Source: Verrucomicrobiota bacterium (GTDB lineage Bacteria > Verrucomicrobiota > Verrucomicrobiia > Chthoniobacterales > UBA10450). From it: a DNA stretch of 64,000 bases. The stretch is from contig QHNH01000012.1 of assembly GCA_003218375.1 (NCBI GenBank), forward strand, positions 62,001 to 126,000, in the 5' to 3' direction. Under the pieces are notes generated by a model. It ran no database searches, was not told the origin of the DNA, and saw only the letters and a program-made list of their open reading frames with translations. This document shows positions 1 through 10,158 of this stretch, piece by piece (the stretch's first letter is position 1; every line of letters starts with the position of its first letter). The position numbers and the translations under genes were made by a program.

Positions 1-2
1 TC

Positions 3-1040
3 TACGGACTGATCGGCAACGTCGATTCCAGCGGCAAGACCGTCGTCCTCAACAACGGCCGCAACATGCTCCAGGTCACCCTCGACAGCCGCGAAACGAT
101 CGTGAATGGCGTCCGGAACTGGTTCTGTTTCCCTGTCATCGCGCACGAAAACAAGTTCCTCGTCTCGCGCATCGACCTCGCGAAAACCATCGAGCCGCAG
201 CTCCGCCCCCAAATGATCCAGCGCAGCGGCAAAGTCACGACCATCGTCCTCGATCCCGGCCACGGCGGATTCGACAAGGGCGCCGCCAGTGCGTTCGGTA
301 ACGAGAAAACCTACGCGCTCGATATCGCCCGTCAGCTTCGCCCGCTTCTCCAGGCGAAAGGATTCAAGGTCATCATGACCCGCGAGAACGATGTCTTCAT
401 TCCGCTCGAAGTCCGCGCCCGCATCGCCAACGCGACGAAGGACTCGATCTTCGTCAGCATTCATTTTAACGCCACCGGCTCGAACCCGAACGCCACCGGG
501 TTTGAGATTTTCTCGCTCACCCCGCGCGGCGCGCCCTCCACCAACGACGACTCGCTCGCGCTCCATTTCGTCAACATGCAGGCCGGCAGTCCAATGGAAG
601 CGCAGAGCTTCGAGCTTTCCGCCGCCGTTTATCACTCCATGTGCGGCCATTTCCTCCAGGAGTTCGATCGCGGGATCAAGCGCGCCCGGTTCGCCGTCCT
701 TCGCCGCACCAATATCCCTTCGATCCTCGTCGAAGGCGGCTTCCTCAGTGAAGCCGGCGACAGCAAACGCATCGCCGATCCCGCCTGGCGCAAACAACTC
801 GCCGAATCCCTCTCCATCGGCATCGAGAATTACCGCGCGCTCGTCGAGAAAAAACAGCGCCCCATGCTCGTCGCCGAATACCGCGCCCAGGCCGCCGGCG
901 AAATCACCGTTGTCGATCTCGCCGTTCCGCCCGCTCGCCTTGAGCCTTCGTCGAATCCCGCCCTCATCCCCGTCACGAACCCAGCGCCGACGCCAACGCC
1001 GTCAACGATCACGACCCCCGAGCAAGAGCGCGAACCGTAG
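3..1040 (+). CDS. N-acetylmuramoyl-L-alanine amidase (Amidase_3), 5'-truncated by the window edge
   Basis: The reading frame is already open at base 3, so the N-terminus lies outside the window. The first ~65 visible residues look like a small beta-rich domain (copper-amine-oxidase-N-like stalk), followed by a zinc amidase domain: DPGHGG near the start of the catalytic part, then SIHFNA, and EGGFLS towards the end, the usual metal and catalytic motifs of family 3 amidases. These enzymes cut the bond between muramic acid and the stem peptide outside the cytoplasm. The C-terminal ~45 residues are a Pro/Thr-rich tail. The stop at 1038-1040 is followed within a few bases by a heptad repeat. Family assignment is firm; the exact cellular role (cell separation or recycling) is not visible. 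Confidence 0.9.
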   Translation, partial: YGLIGNVDSSGKTVVLNNGRNMLQVTLDSRETIVNGVRNWFCFPVIAHENKFLVSRIDLAKTIEPQLRPQMIQRSGKVTTIVLDPGHGGFDKGAASAFGNEKTYALDIARQLRPLLQAKGFKVIMTRENDVFIPLEVRARIANATKDSIFVSIHFNATGSNPNATGFEIFSLTPRGAPSTNDDSLALHFVNMQAGSPMEAQSFELSAAVYHSMCGHFLQEFDRGIKRARFAVLRRTNIPSILVEGGFLSEAGDSKRIADPAWRKQLAESLSIGIENYRALVEKKQRPMLVAEYRAQAAGEITVVDLAVPPARLEPSSNPALIPVTNPAPTPTPSTITTPEQEREP

Positions 1041-1051
1041 TTCGCGTCAGC

Positions 1052-1128
1052 GAGAATAGAGAATAGAGGATGGAGGATAGCGTCGCTGCGGTTCTCTTCG
1101 CCATTCTCCATCCTCAATCCTCCATCCA
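1052..1128. repeat. Heptad repeat pair, inverted (GAGAATA/GAGGATG units)
   Basis: Four 7-bp units of the type GAGAATA, GAGGATG run rightward from 1052, followed by a spacer containing CGTCGCTGC and then the complementary units (ATTCTCC, ATCCTCA, ATCCTCC). The two arms can pair. The same arrangement with the same spacer core recurs at 1691-1760. Confidence 0.7.
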
Positions 1129-1223
1129 CGCTTCCTCCCCGTATCCTCGCTTCTGTTTCTCGTTGACCCCCGCTGAGGTGACCCTCACTCTCGGAAGTTC
1201 ACGTAACTGAACCGAATGGACTT

Positions 1224-1664
1224 ATGAAAAAATATCTCACCGCAGTATTGGGCATTCTTCTCGCGACCGTCTGTGTCTCGATCGCCGGACCGGACAAGGA
1301 AGCCATCATGGCAAAAGAAAAGGCCGCCTGGCAGGCATTCAAGGACAAGAATGCCGACGACTTCAAGAAAGTCGTGGATAAGGACTTCCGCGGCGTCTAC
1401 GCCGAAGGCATCTCGGACCTGAACCAGGAGTTGGCCGACATGAAAAAGTGGAACATGAAGTCGTTTACCATCAGCGATTACACCGCCTTCTCTGACGAAA
1501 AGGATGTCATCGTGACGACTTACGTTGTGAAGATTGAAGGCACGTATGATGGCAAGGATCATTCCGGCACGTTCAACGCCGGCTCGGTCTGGAAGGAAGA
1601 AAACGGCGCCTGGATGGCCATCTTCCACACCAACGCAAAACAAGAGACACCCGCCAAGAAGTAG
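1224..1664 (+). CDS. Secreted DUF4440/NTF2-like protein
   Basis: 146 residues. An N-terminal signal peptide (two lysines, then ~16 hydrophobic residues ending near SIAG) is followed by one NTF2-like alpha+beta domain that begins with a long helix (KEKAAWQAFKDKNADDF) and ends in strands with W-rich positions (SVWKEENGAWMAIFH). This is the pattern of the DUF4440/SnoaL-like superfamily, whose members bind small ligands or are enzymes of varied function. No catalytic residues can be assigned. It stands alone between two heptad repeat elements, so the neighbourhood gives no clue to its role. Confidence 0.75.
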   Translation: MKKYLTAVLGILLATVCVSIAGPDKEAIMAKEKAAWQAFKDKNADDFKKVVDKDFRGVYAEGISDLNQELADMKKWNMKSFTISDYTAFSDEKDVIVTTYVVKIEGTYDGKDHSGTFNAGSVWKEENGAWMAIFHTNAKQETPAKK

Positions 1665-1690
1665 TCCGGGCGCGAGCGGAGGTCGCGTGA

Positions 1691-1797
<107 letters not shown>

Positions 1798-1807
1798 GCC
1801 TTTGGCA

Positions 1808-1890
1808 CACAGCGGGGGAGCCGACACGGCTGAGACGTCCTGGACGAACCCCTTGAACCTGATGCGGGTAATTCCGCCGAAGGGAGCGAG
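1808..1890 (+). promoter_or_regulatory. TPP riboswitch (THI element)
   Basis: The conserved thi-box blocks are present in order: GGGGGAGCC, GGCTGAGA, ACCCCTTGAACCTGATGCGG, GTAATTCCGCCGAAGGGA. The position, upstream of thiC on the same strand, fits feedback control by thiamine pyrophosphate. A strong hairpin with a T-run follows at 1910, so control is probably by transcription termination. Confidence 0.95.
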
Positions 1891-1909
1891 GTCCGAAGTA
1901 GGATTTTTC

Positions 1910-1939
1910 AGCCATGCGTTTTTGCCGCGCATGGCTTTT
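1910..1939 (+). terminator. Rho-independent terminator of the TPP riboswitch
   Basis: A perfect 9-bp stem (AGCCATGCG at 1910-1918, CGCATGGCT at 1928-1936) has a 9-nt loop and runs straight into T residues. It lies between the riboswitch aptamer and thiC, as expected for the expression platform. Confidence 0.88.
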
Positions 1940-1951
1940 CTGTTTTTGTGA

Positions 1952-4059
<2,108 letters not shown>

Positions 4060-4206
4060 GTTGATCGAAATGAGCGACGAACCCTCGGGAGAGAGAGATG
4101 TCGCCGGAGGCTCCGCAATCCGCAATTCTTTTAGGTCGCTTTTGGGAATGTGCCCGTGATATGCCTCTCGGCTGTTCGGTTCTGACTCTTAATTCACGGA
4201 GGTAAC

Positions 4207-4470
4207 ATGCTTCATCTCATTTGGTACATCATCGTTGGTTTAATCGCCGGAGTCGTAGCGAAATCGGCCATGCACATGCATATGTCGTTTCTCTGGACGA
4301 TCGTGCTCGGCATCGTCGGTTCCATTGTCGGCGGATTGATCACGCACCTGATTTTCCGTCCCAGGGAAGGCGCGTCCTTTCACCCCGCCGGCATCATCGT
4401 TTCCATCCTTGGCGCGATCCTGGTGTTGTGGGTGTGGCACCATTTCAAGCTCCACATCCCCACCGGCTAG
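4207..4470 (+). CDS. GlsB/YeaQ/YmgE-family stress-response membrane protein
   Basis: 87 residues with three hydrophobic segments: residues ~3-20, ~27-47 with glycine-rich GIVGSIVGGLI, and ~60-80. This is the size and pattern of the small transglycosylase-associated (GlsB/YeaQ) inner-membrane family, which is linked to general stress but has no proven biochemical activity. A good Shine-Dalgarno sequence (GGAGG) precedes the ATG. It is a single gene with no obvious partner. Confidence 0.85.
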   Translation: MLHLIWYIIVGLIAGVVAKSAMHMHMSFLWTIVLGIVGSIVGGLITHLIFRPREGASFHPAGIIVSILGAILVLWVWHHFKLHIPTG

Positions 4471-4496
4471 TCTGTAGTTGGCCCGTCCCAAACTCC

Positions 4497-4522
4497 TGTA
4501 GCGGCAGCCGTGTCGGCTGCAA
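4497..4522. repeat. TGTAGCGGCAGCC hairpin repeat
   Basis: TGTAGCGGCAGCC, loop GTGTC, GGCTGC. It is the same short intergenic hairpin family as at 4035 and 30432, and shares its left end with the palindrome in thiC. Confidence 0.55.
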
Positions 4523-4563
4523 TCTTTGCCTGTGCTCTTTCTCGCCCGCCGCGCGAGCATCTG

Positions 4564-5093
4564 ATGCGATCAGAACAAATGAGACGCCTCGTATTTTCGA
4601 TTCTAGCCTCATCGCTCGTATCTCTTAACCCGCAGCCGGCGCATTCTTCCACGCCGCACGCCACTCTCGCCGACCTTGAGAAATTAGACATCCTCTGCTA
4701 CGTCCCCGCCTGGCTACCCAAAGGCTTCAAACTAAAGAGCGTCACGATCACCTACGACGAGCCCGGCCCCGACGAAAACACAGCCGGGCGTTTCCCGCTC
4801 TACTACCTCGAATACTCCAACGGTCCGAGCCGGACTGGTGGTAGCGCTTCGTTCACGATCGATTTCCCTTCGGCCCGATGTATCTGATCTACTCCCCGAA
4901 AGGGCAGGGGAAAGCTGGCCGGAAAAAAGAGATCAAAGCCAACTGGGCGAGCGACGTCAACATGAAGTCCGAAGAAGCCAAAAACCCGAAAGGCCATCCG
5001 GTGCTCGGCCGATACCACGGCTTCTCCGCCACCGGCATCACCGTCGCCGAATTCGAGAAGATCATTAACTCGCTGAAACCAATTCGGCCCTAG
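4564..5093 (+). pseudogene. Secreted protein of unknown function, frameshifted
   Basis: The first part (4564 to about 4870) codes for a signal peptide and a soluble domain (LADLEKLDILCYVPAWLPKGFKLKSV, seen in two pieces of under 20 residues: LADLEKLDIL and VPAWLPKGFKL). The second part (about 4870 to 5093) continues the same kind of protein in another frame (MYLIYSPKGQG, then HPVLGRYHGFSATG, ending SLKPIRP). The switch lies near the TTTCCCTTC run at about 4865-4873 and corresponds to one missing base. Either the gene is inactive or the assembly lost a base. The leading domain resembles predicted lipoprotein/DUF4367-like folds, but I do not recognise a family with confidence. Confidence 0.6.
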
Positions 5094-5286
5094 CCGTGCG
5101 GGAGCTCCGCTGCGGCGAAAGCGAAAAAGCTTGTCAGAAAAGGCGCCGGTCTTTATACCGGGGCCTGACCCGTTTTTAACGCTAACGCAATCGCACGAGT
5201 AGCGGCTGGCAAAGAGTAAGGGCGGGGCGGCTTCGGCTGACCTCGAGGGCACGATGACTGACCGCTGCCTAACCAAGGACACCAAA

Positions 5287-6648
5287 ATGAAAACACCCAG
5301 CCCCGGCCAGCCACGAAACACTTTAGTTACCCGCAGCGTCCTAGCCAGCGCCCTCGCGCTTACTCTCACCTTGAGTGTGGGTGTTGCTCGAGCCGATGAA
5401 ACTTGCTCTTCGCCTTATCTCGCTCGCATCGAGGGGCAGGAAGAGTTCGTCTATGTCTGGACACTGGGCGTCGAAGGTCTGGGCGATGGCGCGGACAAAC
5501 TGGTCACCGTGGATGCAAAGCCCGGCTCGCCTACCTACGGCAAAGTCATTAACAGCGTTTCCGTCGAAGGCCGCAACGAGGCGCATCACGGCGGATTCAC
5601 CGACGACCGCCGTCAGCTCTGGCTCGCCGGTCTCGAAAACAGCAAGGTATTTATCTTCGACGTCCATACTGATCCGGCGAAACCGAAGTTGATGAAGACT
5701 ATCGACAATTTCGAGAAAACCACCGGTGGCGCTCTCGGGCCCCATGGCGCTTATGCCTTGCCTGGACGCGTGCTTATTCCGTGTCTCTCGAACGCGAAAG
5801 ATAAAGGCGGCAAGACTGCCTTGGTCGAATACGCGAACGACGGCAACTACATCGCGACCCACTGGCTGCCGACCAAGGATGATGCGCACGGCGCGGCGGA
5901 CGCGCAGTTCGCCGACGGCTACGGCTATGACGCGCGGGTTTTGCCGCGCAAAAACGCGCTCCTCACCTCATCGTTTACCGGCTGGACGAACTACACGATG
6001 GACTTCGGCAAATTGACCGCCGACGCCGAGGCGATGAAACATTTTGGTTCCACCATGGTGATGTGGGATTTCCATACCCGTCAGCCGAAGAAAGTCTTCC
6101 AGGTGCCCGGCGCGCCGCTCGAAATTCGCTGGGCTTGGGGTGACAAGCATAACTACGCTTTCACCGCGACCGCGCTGACCTCGAAGCTCTGGCTGGTTTA
6201 CGCGGACGATAAAGGTGAGTGGCAGGCCAAGGAGGTCGCGCCAATTAGCGACGTGAAAGGCGGTGTCCTTCCCGTCGACATCAGCCTGAGCGCGGACGAC
6301 AAAACCCTCTTTGTCGATTGTTTCGGTGACGGCAAATGCCGTGTCTTCGACGTTTCGGATCCGCAAAAACCGAAACAGATCTACGAGAAACCGATTGGGA
6401 AGCAGGTCAACATGGTATCGCAAAGCTGGGACGGGAAGCGGCTCTATTTCACCAGCTCGCTTCTCGCCCGCTGGGACAAAGGCGGCGCCGATAACGAACA
6501 GTTTTTGCGCGGTTACTCCTGGGACGGCAAAGAACTAAAGCCCACCTTCGATCTCGATTTCACCGCGCTGAAACTGGGCCGCCCGCATCACATGCTCTTC
6601 GGCTCCACCAAAATCGGCCCCGCTCGCACCGTGGCGACTAATCAATGA
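5287..6648 (+). CDS. mtoX: Methanethiol oxidase (selenium-binding protein SBP56 family), secreted
   Basis: 453 residues from the ATG at 5287. A signal peptide (residues ~1-36, ending ARADE) precedes a seven-bladed SBP56 beta-propeller. Family landmarks: EGRNEAHHGG, LGPHGAY, PCLSNAKD, YGYDARVLPR, TSSFTGW, and the C-terminal LGRPHHMLFG. In bacteria this family was shown to be a copper-dependent periplasmic methanethiol oxidase (methanethiol plus O2 to formaldehyde, H2S and H2O2), encoded by mtoX. The next gene is a Sco-type copper chaperone, the partner seen in known mtoX loci; the mauG gene often found there is not visible here. The export signal fits the periplasmic location. The substrate is inferred from family and context. 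Confidence 0.88.
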   Translation: MKTPSPGQPRNTLVTRSVLASALALTLTLSVGVARADETCSSPYLARIEGQEEFVYVWTLGVEGLGDGADKLVTVDAKPGSPTYGKVINSVSVEGRNEAHHGGFTDDRRQLWLAGLENSKVFIFDVHTDPAKPKLMKTIDNFEKTTGGALGPHGAYALPGRVLIPCLSNAKDKGGKTALVEYANDGNYIATHWLPTKDDAHGAADAQFADGYGYDARVLPRKNALLTSSFTGWTNYTMDFGKLTADAEAMKHFGSTMVMWDFHTRQPKKVFQVPGAPLEIRWAWGDKHNYAFTATALTSKLWLVYADDKGEWQAKEVAPISDVKGGVLPVDISLSADDKTLFVDCFGDGKCRVFDVSDPQKPKQIYEKPIGKQVNMVSQSWDGKRLYFTSSLLARWDKGGADNEQFLRGYSWDGKELKPTFDLDFTALKLGRPHHMLFGSTKIGPARTVATNQ

Positions 6649-6651
6649 TCC

Positions 6652-6773
6652 GGGGAGCGCACGCGCCTCGCGTGCTGGCGATGGCGCCCTCGCCATCGCG
6701 GACTTTTCCCCAATCAGAAAACGCGTTGCGGCGAAGGCGGCGCAACGGACACGCGAGGGCGCGTGTGCTCCCC
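6652..6773. repeat. 122-bp composite palindromic element
   Basis: Outer arms GGGGAGCGCACGCGCC (from 6652) and GGCGCGTGTGCTCCCC (to 6773) are nearly perfect inverted repeats of ~23 bp. Inside are two further hairpins, one around GCGATGGCGCC and one around GCGTTGCGGCG. It fills the space between mtoX and the sco start. A half-copy occurs at 7472-7517. Confidence 0.75.
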
Positions 6774-6776
6774 AGA

Positions 6777-7430
6777 ATGCTTCTCGTCATCCTCCTCGCG
6801 GCTGCTGCCTTCGCCACCGATCTTCCTCGCGACCCCGATTACGATTACGACCCACCCGCGCCGGGCAGCTACACCCTGCCGGTTGTGAAGACCGCAGGCG
6901 ACGGCGCGCTCCTCGATTCCTCCGGCAAATCAGTAAACCTCCGCGACCTGACCCACGGCCGCGTCACGGTCCTGAGCTTCATCTACACTCGCTGCGCCGC
7001 AGGCAAAGCGTGTCCTTATGCAACCGGCGTGTTGAACCAATTGCATCAGCTCAGCATAGACGACCAGACCCTGGCGAAAAACATGCGCCTGATCAGTATG
7101 AGCTTCGATCCCGACTACGACACGCCGCAGCGCCTCGCCGATTATTCCGACGCGATCCGCGAAGAAAAAGCCGGCTGCGAATGGCGCTTCACGACCGCGA
7201 AATCGCGCACCGACCTGGAATCCATCCTCGCCGCCTACGACCAGACCGTGGATAAACGCCCGAATCCATCCGATCCGCAGGGCCCACTCTTCCACACTGT
7301 TCGAGTGTTCCTAATCGATCGCGACGCCCGCATCCGAAACATCTACAGCTCCGGTACCCTCGATCCCCGTCTGGTGATAGCCGATGTGGAAACGCTGCTG
7401 CTCGAAGAAGCGAAACTTTCGAAAAAATAA
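6777..7430 (+). CDS. SCO1/SenC-family copper chaperone
   Basis: 217 residues from the ATG at 6777; the frame is open back to 6645 but that part is the palindromic repeat, and the signal peptide MLLVILLAAAAFA sits exactly at 6777. The rest is a thioredoxin-like Sco domain: LSFIYTRCAAGKACPY, MSFDPDYDTP, and FHTVRVFLID carrying the distal histidine. Sco proteins bind copper through two cysteines and this histidine and load cytochrome oxidase or other copper enzymes. The cysteines here are spaced CX5C, not the usual CX3C. The gene follows mtoX, so it probably matures the copper-dependent methanethiol oxidase. Confidence 0.85.
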   Translation: MLLVILLAAAAFATDLPRDPDYDYDPPAPGSYTLPVVKTAGDGALLDSSGKSVNLRDLTHGRVTVLSFIYTRCAAGKACPYATGVLNQLHQLSIDDQTLAKNMRLISMSFDPDYDTPQRLADYSDAIREEKAGCEWRFTTAKSRTDLESILAAYDQTVDKRPNPSDPQGPLFHTVRVFLIDRDARIRNIYSSGTLDPRLVIADVETLLLEEAKLSKK

Positions 7431-7471
7431 TCCGCAGCCACGTCATAAGAGAGCGGAGGTTTACGTGAATG

Positions 7472-7517
7472 GGTAGCGCGCGCGTCTCGCGTGCTGGTTT
7501 CGGCGCCTCGCCGAAAC
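7472..7517. repeat. Half-copy of the GCGCGCG/TCGCGTGCTGG element
   Basis: It begins GGTAGCGCGCGCGTCTCGCG and continues GTGCTGG, then a hairpin around TTTCGGCGCC. It matches the left half of the 6652-6773 element and lies just before the next secreted protein gene. Confidence 0.55.
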
Positions 7518-7564
7518 GATCTTTTTCTTCTCCTCGTCGGCCGCATGAGCTAACACTTCTCATC

Positions 7565-8197
7565 ATGCGCTTCGTTCCCCTTTTGGTTGCGACTCTCCTG
7601 AACATCAGCACCGCGTTTGCCGGCGAGATTCGCGAGTTCGACGTGAAGACCTTAGAGCGTCTCGGGAACGAGTTGGTGCGGACGAGCCAACGCCCTAACC
7701 GGGGAGCGACGGATCTGGTCCGACAACGAGCCGTCCAGACTGCTCGCGCTGCTCTGCGAGGTCGGCTCTTCAAGCTTGGCTACGATTACGTCGTGCTCAG
7801 TGATCCTGACGGGAATCGGTTTCTCGTTTACGCACTCGGCAAGACTCCGAGGTCCGCTGAAGTAGTTTTGGGCGGCCATTTCCGCGTCACCGTCTCGGCA
7901 GACGGCTCAACGATCGAGCGGATCGATCCTCTCTCGAAAACCATGATGGTTGACAGCGAACGAAATTCCGGTTTGCCCCCTGGATCCAGACTCACCGCGC
8001 TGTATGTCAACCAGATCGTAAGCAACCGGCCGGTCGAGACCTTCATTTACCTCGCGAGCCTTGCTCGGAAGAACATCTACGTCGGAACACCGGGTGGAAA
8101 AATGTGGGTCGTTGGCAAAGGCCGAATGCGAGTCGACACGTCCAAGCCGGGCAACAATTCCGAAGCCGCCGCTGCCCGTAAAGCAATGGGCCGTTGA
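7565..8197 (+). CDS. Secreted hypothetical protein
   Basis: 210 residues from the ATG at 7565, chosen because a clear signal peptide (MRFVPLLVATLLNISTAFAG) begins there and the upstream open frame is repeat DNA. The mature part is mixed alpha/beta and polar, with LGYDYVVLSDPDGNRFLVYA and VVLGGHFRVTVSADGS, suggestive of a small beta-rich domain that may bind a ligand or act as an inhibitor. I recognise no family. A small membrane-protein gene follows after 19 bp and may be co-transcribed. Confidence 0.6.
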   Translation: MRFVPLLVATLLNISTAFAGEIREFDVKTLERLGNELVRTSQRPNRGATDLVRQRAVQTARAALRGRLFKLGYDYVVLSDPDGNRFLVYALGKTPRSAEVVLGGHFRVTVSADGSTIERIDPLSKTMMVDSERNSGLPPGSRLTALYVNQIVSNRPVETFIYLASLARKNIYVGTPGGKMWVVGKGRMRVDTSKPGNNSEAAAARKAMGR

Positions 8198-8216
8198 GCT
8201 GACAGGGAACGCAATC

Positions 8217-8585
8217 ATGATCGCCGCCGCCACCGAACAGGGCTTTTACCAGGCTGAACTGGCAGGACTAGTCTTCCGGGTGTCCCCGATCGTTTTGATC
8301 CTGATCGGGATCACTTTTCTGCGACGAAAACAGCCCAGTCGGATTATGTTCGGCATGCAGCTGTCCGCTGGAATCTGGTTGGCGCTCGCGCTTGCCAACC
8401 CCCTTCTGCTCGCGTCTGGCCGTGGCTTGTTCAGTTCGAACAAGGTCGACAACCTGGACCGACTGCGGACTTACCTTTCAATCGCAGACATCACCTGGAA
8501 TCTCGAAACGCTCTCGTTCCTTTTCTTCGCTATTCTGTTTCTCGTCTATTGCCGCCAGAGCGTTTCCAAAGACAGTTTGGTCTGA
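8217..8585 (+). CDS. Small membrane protein, unknown function
   Basis: 122 residues from the ATG at 8217. Three hydrophobic segments can be seen: ~16-32 (VFRVSPIVLILIGITF), ~42-62 (QLSAGIWLALALANPLLLA) and ~95-113 (LSFLFFAILFLVYC). The loops are short and basic on one side. No family recognised. It sits 19 bp after the preceding secreted-protein gene in the same direction, so the two may form a small operon. Confidence 0.55.
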   Translation: MIAAATEQGFYQAELAGLVFRVSPIVLILIGITFLRRKQPSRIMFGMQLSAGIWLALALANPLLLASGRGLFSSNKVDNLDRLRTYLSIADITWNLETLSFLFFAILFLVYCRQSVSKDSLV

Positions 8586-8638
8586 CGACGAGACCTGCCA
8601 CGCCGTAGTCCCGGCGACTGCGGGACGATGGCGGGTTT

Positions 8639-8695
8639 CCCTTGCTAATACTCGCCCGATCTCGGAAAAAGAATCGCGCGCCTCAGATGAACCCT
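8639..8695. repeat. Degenerate direct repeat, copy A
   Basis: About 57 bp beginning CCCTTGCTAATACTCGCCCG and ending CAGATGAACCC. It matches copy B (9405-9461) at roughly 80% of positions. The two copies bracket the broken SDR region. Confidence 0.6.
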
Positions 8696-8728
8696 GAGCG
8701 ACTCCGACTGACCCCTTTTCTGTTTCCA

Positions 8729-8770
8729 GGCGCCAACTACCCGGTCGACGGCGGCGCGACCGCTTTGTAG
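8729..8770 (+). pseudogene. C-terminal remnant of a short-chain dehydrogenase
   Basis: Thirteen codons plus stop read GANYPVDGGATAL, the characteristic C-terminal end of classical short-chain dehydrogenases. No N-terminal part precedes it; the truncated SDR gene that begins 75 bp downstream lacks exactly this kind of ending. It is a gene fragment left by a rearrangement. Confidence 0.6.
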
Positions 8771-8844
8771 AGTCACTGGATAAGCCTGATCAATGACGAC
8801 AAGCAGCCAGAGCTTTCCTTCAACTACAGAAAACAAAAACTCCT

Positions 8845-9381
8845 ATGTCTACTGATTCACAGAAACTCCGTGGCAAAGTCGCCATCGTCACTGGCGCCTC
8901 CAAAGGTATCGGCGCAGCCATTGCGACCCACCTTGGTCACGCCGGTGCTTCCGTCGTCGTCAATTATTCCTCGAGCAAAGAAGGCGCGGATCGCGTTGTC
9001 GCTGACATCACCAGCCAGGGCGGCAAAGCCATCGCCGTGCAGGCGAACGTCTCGCAGAAACCCGATATCGATCGCCTTTTCGCCGAAACCATGACCGCCT
9101 TCGGCCGCGTCGATGTTCTCGTCAATAACGCCGGAATTTTTGACTTTAAGCCGCTGGCCGAAGTGACCGAGGAACACTTCCATCGGCAGTTCAATCTCAA
9201 CGTGCTCGGCCTTCTCCTCGTCTCGCAGAAAGCAGCCGAAGCCTTTGGCGCGGACGGCGGAAGCATCATCAACATCAGTTCCGTCGCTGCCGTGAGCCCG
9301 CAGCCCGGCGATCGGCCCGCCGCTCCGCATAACGACGCCTCCATGCCCTTTCCTTCGGCTTTTCTACTTCCAACTTCCTAA
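8845..9381 (+). pseudogene. Short-chain dehydrogenase/reductase, 3'-truncated
   Basis: 178 residues. The N-terminal half is a good classical SDR: TGASKGIG cofactor motif at ~16-23, NNAG near residue 93, then INISSVAAVSPQPG. After that the frame turns into unrelated residues and stops inside a heptad array, so the catalytic YxxxK and substrate part are missing. Up to the break it closely resembles the intact SDR at 53115-53870. The gene is flanked by direct repeats A and B, and an SDR C-terminus lies upstream, pointing to a rearranged duplicate that is no longer functional. Confidence 0.75.
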
Positions 9382-9396
9382 TTCCTACTTTCAACC
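9362..9396. repeat. TTCTACT/TCCTACT heptad array
   Basis: TTCTACT, TCCAACT, TCCTAAT, TCCTACT, TTCAACC follow with a 7-bp period. The array supplies the stop codon of the truncated SDR frame. Confidence 0.6.
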
Positions 9397-9404
9397 TGCG
9401 CTTT

Positions 9405-9461
9405 CCCTTGCCAACGTTCGCCGGATATCGCTAAAAGATTCGCGCGCCCCAGATGAAACTC
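9405..9461. repeat. Degenerate direct repeat, copy B
   Basis: Begins CCCTTGCCAACGTTCGCCGG and ends CAGATGAAACTC; see copy A at 8639-8695. Confidence 0.6.
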
Positions 9462-9508
9462 TCGGTCGTCCCGAGGTTAACAGACTAACCATTTTGCTTT
9501 TGTAATAT

Positions 9509-10036
9509 ATGTTCGCTGAATGGAAAATCGTCATTACGCGCGACGGCATTACGCTTGCGATCGCAATCCTCGGGGCGGGCCTTGGAATCATAAATCTCCT
9601 CATCGATCTCCGAAGGAATCGTGTCAGCCTACGAGTGATTCCGAAACTCTATGCATCGGGAGTTAAACGAGGCAGCTACAGTTGGAATATTAGTGATAGC
9701 GATATGGTAAACGCGGACGAACTAACAGGAGAACGACGTCTCTGCGTTGAAGTTCAAAACGATGGAAATAAAGTGGTGACGGTAGATACAGTGGGATTCA
9801 TGCGAAAAGGCTCTTCTCACAGATTCGTTATTCTGCGTCCTATTTTGGCTGACAATAAGAGCCTTCCAATGCGATTAGAACCAGGCGATAGTTTTATCGC
9901 ATATTCGAGTTTCACGCCGCAAGAATTGTGGAAAGCTCAGGGGCATGTTGACTATGCAATCGCGGAGACCGCGACGGATCGAATCTTTAAGGGCACGAGC
10001 CCGATTCTTGAGGAACTAAAGAAACAGCTCAGCTGA
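9509..10036 (+). CDS. Hypothetical protein with one N-terminal membrane segment
   Basis: 175 residues. A hydrophobic helix (residues ~14-31, TLAIAILGAGLGIINLLI) is followed by a soluble beta-rich domain (LCVEVQNDGNKVVTVDTVGF) and a charged C-terminus. No family recognised. The base composition is visibly richer in A and T than flanking genes (many AAA, GAT, ATT codons), which suggests recent acquisition. A six-helix membrane protein gene with similar composition follows at 10159. Confidence 0.6.
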   Translation: MFAEWKIVITRDGITLAIAILGAGLGIINLLIDLRRNRVSLRVIPKLYASGVKRGSYSWNISDSDMVNADELTGERRLCVEVQNDGNKVVTVDTVGFMRKGSSHRFVILRPILADNKSLPMRLEPGDSFIAYSSFTPQELWKAQGHVDYAIAETATDRIFKGTSPILEELKKQLS

Positions 10037-10158
10037 GGCGCGAGCCGACAGACAGGCGGGGGAAGATCATCGAGTAGAGTAATTTTTGCGACAGACGCAC
10101 CGAAACTCAACAAAGCAGGGCGACGCAACAGTGGAATATTGCGCCAGTCACCTAACGC

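Noticed and set aside
6645-6776. Starting the Sco protein at 6645, overlapping the mtoX stop (ATGA)
   Set aside because: The added residues are translated palindrome (Arg/Ala/Pro-rich). The signal peptide begins at 6777.
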